A stretch of 9,243 nt of DNA from Pseudomonadota bacterium. Its GTDB lineage: Bacteria > Desulfobacterota > Desulfobulbia > Desulfobulbales > DAOVYS01. Positions 1 to 5,497 of this stretch are shown here, piece after piece; within the stretch, counting starts at the first letter, position 1; every line of letters begins with the position of its first letter. The stretch covers positions 1 through 9,243 of the forward strand of contig DAOVYS010000090.1 in assembly GCA_030635485.1 (NCBI GenBank), written 5' to 3'. The notes beneath the pieces are model-generated. The model was given only the letters and a program-made list of their open reading frames with translations, made no database searches and was not told where the DNA came from. Made by a program: the position numbers and the translations under genes.

Positions 1-1662
1 GTCGGCAGTGGCCACTGGAGGGTTATTTGTCTGATTTACTGTGATGGTAACGGAACCTGTGGCGGAACCGCCCTGACCGTCTTCGATCTGATATGAAAAG
101 GAATCGCTTCCGTAATAATCAGGCGACGGCGTGTAGACTACGCTGTTTCCGCTGATTGCAGTTGTGCCGTGTGCAGGTGAAGCGGCAAAGGCAAGGGTTA
201 AAGTGTCTCCGTCCAAGTCGCTGTCGTTTGAAAGTACTGCAATGGAGACAGTTGCATTTTCATTGGTATCTGCGGAGTCAGATGCTGCGGTCGGCGAATC
301 GTTAACCGGTGAAATTGTAACAGAGACAGTGGCTATATTTGAATCCGCCTCTCCATCATTTACCTTGAAAGTGAAAGAGTCGGTTCCGTTGGCATTTGCA
401 ATCGGCACATACTGAAAGGCGCCTGATGATGGATTGGTTATCGATGCCTGGCCTTTGGAACCGTTGCTGACGATGGAATATGTCAGGCTGTCCCCATCCT
501 GATCGCTTGCAATCAGGTACAGGGCAACTGTAGTGTCTTCATCTGTCTGCAGTGAAAGGCTGCTTGTCACAGGGGCGGCGTTTTCGTTTACCTGATATGT
601 GAATGGGAATTCTGTGGAGAAAGCGCTTTCGGTTGAGTCTTCATAAGCAGTAATTGTGAATATGCCGGGGCCTGAGTTTAAGTTGGCTTCACAAGTCAAT
701 TCCTGTACATTGGGATCATTGGTTTCGCATCCGGGGATTTGGACGCCGTCGAGATATGCCTTGAATCCGGCTGGGGCTGAAAGTGATCCAGTATATTCCC
801 AGGTAAAGGTGACCAAAACGTTTCCGGAAAGTCCTGGGTTGCCGCCCTGGCTGATCTCTGTTCCATCGAGGATTCCATCGTTGTCAGAGTCAGGATCCAG
901 GAGGTTTATAATCCCGTCGGAGTCAAAATCGGTGTTCCAGCTCGAGCTCCAGTAAGCCAGTTCGTCGCCGTCATTGATTCCGTCGTTGTCAGAGTCGGCA
1001 ACAGCTGGATTGGTTCCGTATATCTCGGTTTCGTCGGTGTCTGAGATTCCGTCATTGTCTGAATCCGGGGCATTATAGGTTCCTGGATCGGTTCCCTGGC
1101 TGATCTCTGTCCCGTCAAGGATTACATCGTTGTCAGAGTCTGAATCCAGGAGGTTCAGGATTCCGTCGCTGTCTGAGTCGTCGTTCCATTTGGAGCCCCA
1201 GTAAACCAGTTCGTCGCCGTCGTTGATGTTGTCGTTGTCCGTATCCGCGATGCCGGGATTGGTCCCGTAAACAAGCGCCTCATCAGTGTCTGAGATTCCA
1301 TCATTGTCCGTATCCTGGGCAGCATAATAAAAAGGATAAATTATGGAAAAAGGGCTTTCATTGGAAGCGTCAAATGCTGTGATCGTAAAATTGTTAATAC
1401 CTTCCTGCAATTCAACCTCACATGTTAACTGCCGCGCGGAAGTGTCAAATGTCTCGCATCCGGGTGGCAGGTTGCCTTCAAGGTATATCCTGAATCCTCC
1501 GGGTTCTGATAGTGTTCCGCTGTATTCCCATGAAATGGTAAGTTGAGAAGCCTGGGACGTGAATGTGAACAGGACGAAGAAGAGGAACGAAAGAGGCGGA
1601 ATTGAAAATTTAGATGACAGCGAGGGGAAAAATTTTAATCGTGACATGAAACCATACATCAT
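1..1662 (-). CDS. Secreted multidomain adhesin-like protein (Fn3-like, TSP3 and cadherin-like domains), C-terminus missing
   Basis: Reading the minus strand from ATGATG (1662/1659) gives 554 uninterrupted codons that run off the left edge, so the protein is partial. AGGAGG lies 4 nt before the first ATG and 7 nt before the second, so either may start. Residues 19-34 are hydrophobic and a signal-peptidase site is plausible after Ala38 (SQA), so export is expected. In order: an Fn3-like domain (about 40-115), two 83-residue blocks of Asp-rich thrombospondin-type-3 repeats (117-199, 200-277; motifs such as DTDNDGISD), a second copy of the Fn3-like domain (281-358), and cadherin-like/Bap-type domains at 364-456 and 457-547, with a third starting at NPPV. 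Both Fn3-like domains carry a Cys pair 12 apart (C69/C81, C312/C324), probably disulfides. The TSP3 blocks should bind calcium. Surface adhesion or biofilm scaffolding is inferred; the anchor would lie beyond the edge. Expression appears to depend on sigma-54 and cyclic-di-GMP (see leader features). Confidence 0.88.
   Translation of the reverse strand, partial: MMYGFMSRLKFFPSLSSKFSIPPLSFLFFVLFTFTSQASQLTISWEYSGTLSEPGGFRIYLEGNLPPGCETFDTSARQLTCEVELQEGINNFTITAFDASNESPFSIIYPFYYAAQDTDNDGISDTDEALVYGTNPGIADTDNDNINDGDELVYWGSKWNDDSDSDGILNLLDSDSDNDVILDGTEISQGTDPGTYNAPDSDNDGISDTDETEIYGTNPAVADSDNDGINDGDELAYWSSSWNTDFDSDGIINLLDPDSDNDGILDGTEISQGGNPGLSGNVLVTFTWEYTGSLSAPAGFKAYLDGVQIPGCETNDPNVQELTCEANLNSGPGIFTITAYEDSTESAFSTEFPFTYQVNENAAPVTSSLSLQTDEDTTVALYLIASDQDGDSLTYSIVSNGSKGQASITNPSSGAFQYVPIANANGTDSFTFKVNDGEADSNIATVSVTISPVNDSPTAASDSADTNENATVSIAVLSNDSDLDGDTLTLAFAASPAHGTTAISGNSVVYTPSPDYYGSDSFSYQIEDGQGGSATGSVTITVNQTNNPPVATAD
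832..1314 (-). repeat. Tandem duplication of a 249-bp thrombospondin-type-3 block
   Basis: Within the adhesin, codons 117-199 (1314 to 1066) and 200-277 (1065 to 832) are two copies of one module with an 83-residue period. Each contains, in order, DxDNDGISDTDE, YGTNP, DxDND.INDGDEL, W.S.W, DSDGI.NLLD, DSDND..LDGTEISQG. The copies differ by many substitutions, so the duplication is not recent. The alternating Asp/Asn pattern is the calcium-coordinating pattern of TSP3 repeats. Confidence 0.85.
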
Positions 1663-1663
1663 G

Positions 1664-1717
1664 ACACCTCCTGATATATTTGATGATGACGTGCGGCACA
1701 CAGCATCCAGGAGGCGC
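1664..1717 (-). promoter_or_regulatory. Anti-SD/SD helix: translational expression platform of the riboswitch
   Basis: On the minus strand CGCCTCCTG (1716 to 1708), just 3' of the aptamer, is complementary to CAGGAGGTG (1673 to 1665), which contains the adhesin Shine-Dalgarno. Pairing gives 9 bp with one G-U, and G-U pairs can extend each end to about 11 bp. This helix would bury the whole SD. The same CGCCTCC is also complementary to GGAGGCG (1749 to 1743) inside the aptamer, so two alternative pairings exist. There is no U-tract terminator between aptamer and start codon, so control of translation initiation is more likely than attenuation. Whether the ligand turns translation on or off cannot be told from the sequence. 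Confidence 0.6.
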
Positions 1718-1719
1718 TG

Positions 1720-1825
1720 ATCCGCCCGGCAGCCCCGCTGCCCGCCTCCGGGTAAGGCCGGAGGATGGGTCGGTGGCTTTGCGTCCCATCCTTTTTTTTG
1801 AGGATGGGTTGCCTTTTTCGAGCTT
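1720..1825 (-). promoter_or_regulatory. Class-I cyclic-di-GMP riboswitch aptamer (GEMM-I)
   Basis: The minus strand shows the hallmarks of the GEMM-I aptamer in the right order. First comes AAGGCAAC followed by a CCATCC/GGATGG stem (1807-1802 with 1791-1786), then the signature GGGACGCAAAGCC (1787 to 1775). Next is a P3-like hairpin CCTCCGG/CCGGAGG (1764-1758 with 1751-1745), and last GGCAGCGGGGCTGCC (1742 to 1728), the counterpart of the GGUAGCGGGGUUACC segment of the Vibrio Vc2 aptamer. A short closing helix GCTC/GGGC (1823-1820 with 1727-1724) is possible. The P2 loop is A-rich (CAAAAAAAA) instead of a GNRA tetraloop, so the usual tetraloop-receptor docking may be missing or altered. It lies in the 5' leader of the adhesin and downstream of a sigma-54 promoter. 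It should sense intracellular cyclic-di-GMP. A 74-codon open frame overlaps it but shows no coding character. Confidence 0.88.
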
Positions 1826-1853
1826 GCTTTACATAGCTTTTAGCAGTGTGTTC

Positions 1854-1869
1854 TGCAAAAAAAGTGCCA
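1854..1869 (-). promoter_or_regulatory. Sigma-54 (-24/-12) promoter of the adhesin
   Basis: The minus strand reads TGGCACTTTTTTTGCA (1869 to 1854). Against the sigma-54 consensus TGGCACG-N4-TTGCW only the seventh base differs, and the invariant GG and GC are at the canonical spacing. Transcription should start about 12 nt beyond the GC, near 1843, roughly 18 nt before the aptamer begins. This placement supports both calls. Activation would need an enhancer-binding protein, which is not encoded in the window. Confidence 0.8.
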
Positions 1870-2154
1870 ATAGTGTCATTCATGGTCGTTTATTGTAAAA
1901 ACGTAGAGGGATAAGATAACCCTGCAAAAGGAGTCGCACTGCTATTGAATGCGAAATAACCTTTTGAAATTATTATTGTTGTTGTTCAGGTAGCGCTGTT
2001 TATAGCCTTGGTTTCGGGGTAAATTTGAGAATTTGGCGTCTGCCGATTTATTTATTCGGCAGACGCCAAATTTTGTCATGGGCTAAATTTTTTTTACCTC
2101 CCCCTCGCAATATTTTTCTTTTTTGGGGAAGTATTTAAAATATTTTAAAGTCAA
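1870..2154. other. Intergenic stretch between the adhesin promoter and the MshEN-type gene
   Basis: Apart from the hairpin at 2030-2072, no gene or RNA is seen here. The part next to the sigma-54 promoter (about 1900-2025) is where enhancer-binding-protein sites would be expected, but no convincing symmetric site was recognised. The minus strand holds a 44-codon open frame from about 2077, but it reads through the hairpin and is not credible. Confidence 0.5.
2030..2072 (-). terminator. 17-bp perfect hairpin, probable terminator of the MshEN-type gene
   Basis: The arms 2030-2046 and 2056-2072 are perfectly complementary (core TTTGGCGTCTGCCGA) around a 9-nt A/T loop. It sits about 80 nt past the stop codon of the minus-strand gene ending at 2155 and ahead of the adhesin promoter. 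The 3' tail is only weakly T-rich in the minus direction (AAATTCTC) and better in the plus direction (AAATTTTG). It may therefore be bidirectional or mainly a transcript-stabilising structure. Confidence 0.6.
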
Positions 2155-2955
2155 TCAACTCTGCCTTGGAGTATTCTGGTTTACGACCCAGTCAAGCCAA
2201 TCAGATTGCTTTTCCGAGAAGTCCTTTTTTTTCCTTTCAACAAAGGCGTCCATCGATTCAATGCTGTTAAACGACACTGAGTAGTAACCTTTTGAATATG
2301 CGCCGTGACCGAGAAGAGATACTTTTCCACTCTCTTCTACACCGACCATGAGGTCGTGGTTTTTGAAAATCGTTGAATTGCCGACAGTTGAGACGGTACC
2401 GAATTTTTCCGTCTGAATATTCTGCTGCATGAAATATCCTATGGCAAGCAACAGGAGAAGTGCGATTACTGAAACGGCTTTTGCAGCCCGACCGTACACT
2501 TGCGGATTGAAGATATCCTTTACGGAAAAGGGGACAAATTTGTTAATCGAGCTTGAGATATCCGTTTCCCTGGCAAGGACGGGTTTCACTGCCATTCCTG
2601 AAAAGGCCTCTACGTCGGCAATGGCCTGGTCGTCCAGAGGATTTATCATGGCCAGGTTCAATACCTTGTTTTTTTCAAGAGATAATGGCATAACACTGTA
2701 TTTCCGGCACAAGTACCTGGGCAGTATCTTTTTTGATGCCGGAGAAAATTGATCCTTGATCGCTATAATCGGGACGTCAAGCTGATCCGAAAGGGCTTCC
2801 AGAAGCTGGTCGCCTGTGATAAATCCCATCTGGATCAAAAGATAACCCACACGACGGTTTCCTCCGACCTGCAACCGGAGCGCCTGATCTATTTCACTTG
2901 GAGTTACTAAACCTTTTTGAACCAAAATTTCGCCGAGGCGTTGTTTAGTGGCCAT
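2155..2955 (-). CDS. Membrane-anchored MshEN-domain (cyclic-di-GMP-binding type) protein
   Basis: 266 aa. Residues 6-29 (RLGEILVQKG...ALRLQ) and 35-58 (RVGYLLIQMG...ALSDQ) are two tandem copies of the MshEN motif RLGxxLxxxG-x5-L-x3-L-x2-Q, known from type II secretion/pilus ATPases such as MshE, where it binds cyclic-di-GMP. The second copy has Val for Leu in RLG. The region to about 140 continues like a GspE/PilB N-terminal domain (VPIIAI...NPLDD..I.DVE). There is no ATPase domain: instead a single membrane segment follows (about 160-176, AVSVIALLLLLAIGYFM), then about 90 residues, presumably periplasmic, that I do not recognise. A strong SD (AGGAGG, 2964-2970) precedes the ATG. The product could relay cyclic-di-GMP level across the inner membrane or tether a secretion/pilus partner. 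This is inferred; binding is not proven. It has its own sigma-54-like promoter and is followed by the cyclic-di-GMP-controlled adhesin gene. Confidence 0.85.
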   Translation of the reverse strand: MATKQRLGEILVQKGLVTPSEIDQALRLQVGGNRRVGYLLIQMGFITGDQLLEALSDQLDVPIIAIKDQFSPASKKILPRYLCRKYSVMPLSLEKNKVLNLAMINPLDDQAIADVEAFSGMAVKPVLARETDISSSINKFVPFSVKDIFNPQVYGRAAKAVSVIALLLLLAIGYFMQQNIQTEKFGTVSTVGNSTIFKNHDLMVGVEESGKVSLLGHGAYSKGYYSVSFNSIESMDAFVERKKKDFSEKQSDWLDWVVNQNTPRQS

Positions 2956-3097
2956 TTTTTATCTCCTCCTGGTTTTTTGGTCCTGAATCTTTTTTAGAGT
3001 CCCTTGAATCTGAACCTGACAACCTGAGTAGTTAAGATTTTTTTTGTGTATATTGGGATCAGAATTCCAAAAATATAGAAATTATTTTCAATAATAT

Positions 3098-3113
3098 TGC
3101 AAGATGTGTACCA
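3098..3113 (-). promoter_or_regulatory. Sigma-54-like promoter of the MshEN-type gene
   Basis: The minus strand reads TGGTACACATCTTGCA (3113 to 3098). It matches TGGCACG-N4-TTGCW except at positions 4 and 7, and the invariant GG and GC are correctly spaced. Transcription would start near 3087, giving a leader of about 130 nt. It resembles the promoter of the adhesin gene, so both may answer to the same activator. Confidence 0.6.
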
Positions 3114-3179
3114 ATGACTATAGTGAAGCGTTTATTTAGTTATTCCGGTTGATTGGTATAGATATATTTGAATTTGATA

Positions 3180-3213
3180 GAATTTTTTTTCCGGTTTTCC
3201 GGAAAAAAAATTC
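3180..3213. repeat. 15-bp perfect inverted repeat in the divergent region
   Basis: GAATTTTTTTTCCGG (3180-3194) and its exact complement (3199-3213) flank a TTTT loop. It could terminate transcription from either side, but it lies upstream of both flanking genes, where a terminator has no obvious client. Overlapping arms ATATTTGAA (3164-3172)/TTCAAATAT (3211-3219) and ATTCCGG (3142-3148)/CCGGAAT (3220-3226) could form a competing fold. Confidence 0.6.
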
Positions 3214-3291
3214 AAATATCCGGAATGAAAACAAGAAAAGCGCCTGACATGGTTTAGACCAGTCGGTTCTCTGCTGTGAACGGTTACAAAT

Positions 3292-4767
3292 ATGGCATCA
3301 GCTTTTCATATTAATCCTAATGCAAAGGTGACTTGTCCAACCGCAAGGCCGGTCTTTTTTTTGTCCGGCTGGGGATTTGACGGCCGGATAGTCGAACTGG
3401 CCGCAACACCGCCGGCATGGCTTTATCCTGCCGGGTTGATCAATCCCTGTTCTATTATCGACGACCTTTTCAGATTTCTTGAAAAAAAACGAATTTTGCG
3501 TATCGATTTGGTCGGTTGGTCCATGGGTGCAAATCTGGCCTTTGACTTTGCAAGGGCTTATCCGGAAAGGGTGGCCTCTCTTTATCTTATTTCCATCTGC
3601 CGGGAATGGCCTGATATTGAGATCGAACAGGTCCGGGCGGCGTTTTCGCGAGACCCGGCAGCCTTTCTTGTCTCTTTTTACCGAAAATGCTTTCTAGGTT
3701 ACAGAAAGGCCTATGATCGCTTTGTTGCCGAATTTCAGGAAGATTATATAAACAATATGGATATTACCATGCTTAACACCGGTCTTGATTATATGAAGCA
3801 GACCCGGGTGGATGATGCCCATATTGATCTGTTGTCCGGAATGGAGGTCCATTTGATTCACGGCAGAAGGGACATAATCACGCCAATGAATCAGATGCCC
3901 GAGTTTTGCTGGGCTGGTCGTGAAATATTGGATCAAGACGGACATATTCCTTTCTTGTCGCAGGATTTTTCTCTTTTAGGGGAGAGGCGGAAAAAAAATA
4001 TCTGTCGCTGTTTCTCCCGAGCTGCGGATACGTATGATGATTATGCCCATGTTCAGAGGGAAGCGGCGTTTAAGTTGGCGGATCGGCTTGATCTTGGCAT
4101 GTCGGCGGCGGAATCCATTCTGGAAATCGGATGCGGCACAGGGAATTTCACGCTGTTATTGGCAGGACGATTCCCGGAGGCTGATATCCTTGCGCTCGAT
4201 TTTTCGCAACCCATGATTGAGGTTGCCGCCCGTAAACTGGCATCATGCGGGAATGTTCGATTCGGGTGCCGGGATGCGGAATATTTTCTGGCAGAGACCG
4301 ACGAGTCCTATGACCTCATTGCATCAAATACGGCCATGCAGTGGTTTGAAGCGCTTGATACGGCGTTTGTCTGGATTTCGGATCGGCTGAATGATAACGG
4401 TCTCTTTTTGTGCTCGATATTCGGGTCTGAGACCTTGAATGAACTTGCGCAGGGGCTTAATGGGCTGCGGGCAGGACGAGAGATAAAGAGCGTGTCCGGG
4501 CGATTTTGCGCAAAGGATGAGTTAACAGCCCTGCTTGAAAATTGTTTTTCGTCAGTGGAGATCAAAGAGTTTTGTATAACAATGGAATATGATTCATTGC
4601 GTGATCTCCTGGCAAATATTAAAAAGACCGGTACACTCGGGTGGAGGGACTCCTCGCAGCCTGTTTTGACCAGGGGACGCCTTGAACGCTTGGATAAGTG
4701 GTTTGCTGAACAAAATCAAGGGTATCATCTCACCTATCAGCTTTTTATTATCAGGTGCTTAAAATGA
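3292..4767 (+). CDS. bioC: Fusion protein: BioH/BioG-like pimeloyl-ACP methyl ester esterase + BioC malonyl-ACP O-methyltransferase
   Basis: 491 aa with two enzymes end to end. Residues 1-230 are an alpha/beta hydrolase: oxyanion-type FLSGWGFD (23-30), nucleophile elbow GWSMG with Ser77, acid Asp194 in HGRRD, and His218 in DQDGH. This resembles the BioH/BioG esterases that free pimeloyl-ACP from its methyl ester. Residues 240-491 are BioC: the family start FSRAADTYDDYAHVQREAA (241-259), SAM-binding ILEIGCGTGNF (276-286), acidic LDFS (302-305) and SNTAMQWF (345-352). BioC methylates malonyl-ACP so that the fatty-acid elongation machinery can extend it. Family members of each kind are normally separate proteins of about 240-260 aa; both halves look complete here. 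ATG at 3292 is the first start after an in-frame TGA (3277) but lacks an SD. The stop overlaps bioD by ATGA, so the two are translationally coupled. Whether the esterase is BioH, BioG or another clade is unsure. Confidence 0.87.
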   Translation: MASAFHINPNAKVTCPTARPVFFLSGWGFDGRIVELAATPPAWLYPAGLINPCSIIDDLFRFLEKKRILRIDLVGWSMGANLAFDFARAYPERVASLYLISICREWPDIEIEQVRAAFSRDPAAFLVSFYRKCFLGYRKAYDRFVAEFQEDYINNMDITMLNTGLDYMKQTRVDDAHIDLLSGMEVHLIHGRRDIITPMNQMPEFCWAGREILDQDGHIPFLSQDFSLLGERRKKNICRCFSRAADTYDDYAHVQREAAFKLADRLDLGMSAAESILEIGCGTGNFTLLLAGRFPEADILALDFSQPMIEVAARKLASCGNVRFGCRDAEYFLAETDESYDLIASNTAMQWFEALDTAFVWISDRLNDNGLFLCSIFGSETLNELAQGLNGLRAGREIKSVSGRFCAKDELTALLENCFSSVEIKEFCITMEYDSLRDLLANIKKTGTLGWRDSSQPVLTRGRLERLDKWFAEQNQGYHLTYQLFIIRCLK

Positions 4768-5480
4768 GTCCAGCAAATGATTTTCAGGTTACGTCCGGGA
4801 AGACTCTCTTTGTTACCGGAACCGGCACGTCTGTCGGAAAGACCCGTTTTTGCGGACTGTTTTTGGCTTTTTTAAAGGAAAGGGGCATAGATGCCGGTTA
4901 TCAGAAATGGGTAAGCACCGGCGGAGAGGTTCCAGCTGATCTTGCACATGTTATGCAGGTTGCTGGAATGAGACCTGATCCTGCTGAGTTGGATTTGCAG
5001 GTTCCGTTTCGATTCAGCTTTCCGGCTTCGCCGCATCTGGCAGCGGAAATGGAGGGGCGTGAGGTTGGTTCTGAAACCATTATCAGACGATTTTGCGATA
5101 TGTCGCAAAAGCACAAAGTCCTTGTTGTTGAAGGTGCAGGGGGGCTTTTAGTGCCCTTGCGCCGGGATCTGTTGCTGGCCGATTTGCTGGCCCGGTTGAA
5201 ACCGCCTACCCTGATAGTGGCTGGAAGCGGACTAGGCACCTTAAATCACACCCTGCTCACATTAGAAGCCATGAGAAACCGCGGGATTCCCATTTTCGGG
5301 ATTGTATTTTCCGACACAACGGAAGATGAGGATCCGGTCCTGATCAGGGACAATATGCGAACCATTGCGGAGATCGGCAGGGTGACGGTGTTTGGCCGAA
5401 TGGAGAGAATCAGTGATCTGGATGAGGCAAAAGCGGCCTTTTTGCCAATTGGTGAGGCAGTTTTAAGAGGAATGGGGTAG
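4764..5480 (+). CDS. bioD: Dethiobiotin synthetase BioD
   Basis: 238 aa from the ATG that overlaps the previous stop (ATGA, 4764-4767). A GTG at 4755 in the same frame is less likely. BioD makes dethiobiotin from 7,8-diaminopelargonate, CO2 and ATP, the step before BioB, in the cytoplasm. Evidence: P-loop GTGTSVGKT (19-27), YQKWVSTG (46-53, the YKPVxTG-like element with its Lys), FPASPHLAAE (86-95), VEGAGGLLVPL (122-132) and GLGTLNHTLLT (156-166), all BioD hallmarks. Odd point: the Asp of the usual GTDT in the P-loop, a metal-binding position in E. coli BioD, is Gly21 here. The gene is coupled to the hydrolase-BioC fusion; bioF, bioA and bioB are not in the window. Length is normal for the family. 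Confidence 0.93.
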   Translation: MSPANDFQVTSGKTLFVTGTGTSVGKTRFCGLFLAFLKERGIDAGYQKWVSTGGEVPADLAHVMQVAGMRPDPAELDLQVPFRFSFPASPHLAAEMEGREVGSETIIRRFCDMSQKHKVLVVEGAGGLLVPLRRDLLLADLLARLKPPTLIVAGSGLGTLNHTLLTLEAMRNRGIPIFGIVFSDTTEDEDPVLIRDNMRTIAEIGRVTVFGRMERISDLDEAKAAFLPIGEAVLRGMG

Positions 5481-5497
5481 GAGTTCTAAAAATGTAC
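5481..5497. other. 17-bp convergent gap
   Basis: bioD (rightward) and the radical SAM gene (leftward) end 17 bp apart. No hairpin terminator is visible in the gap or just inside either gene, so transcripts from the two sides probably overlap. Confidence 0.6.

Larger units (their letters stand above)
2956..3291. other. Divergent intergenic region, AT-rich
   Basis: This 336-bp gap separates the MshEN-type gene (leftward) from the biotin operon (rightward). It holds the sigma-54-like promoter (3098-3113) and the inverted repeats around 3142-3226. No open frame or RNA gene is recognisable. No convincing sigma-70 promoter or BirA operator was found before the biotin operon. The sequence just upstream of its ATG (GAACGGTTACAAAT) has no Shine-Dalgarno. 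Confidence 0.5.

Noticed and set aside
1659..1883. 74-codon minus-strand open frame over the adhesin leader
   Set aside because: It coincides with the riboswitch, begins upstream of the predicted transcript start and has no coding character.
1933..1950. Second sigma-54 promoter on the minus strand ending TTTTGCA
   Set aside because: The -24 GG is missing (TGCGAC), and a much better match lies at 1854-1869.
1944..2079. 44-codon minus-strand open frame preceded by GGGGGAGG
   Set aside because: The SD-like run is too far from the ATG, and the frame reads through the perfect hairpin at 2030-2072.
3241..3291. BirA-type operator (GGTTACAAA) before the biotin operon
   Set aside because: Only one half-site is present; no inverted partner at the expected 14-16 bp spacing.
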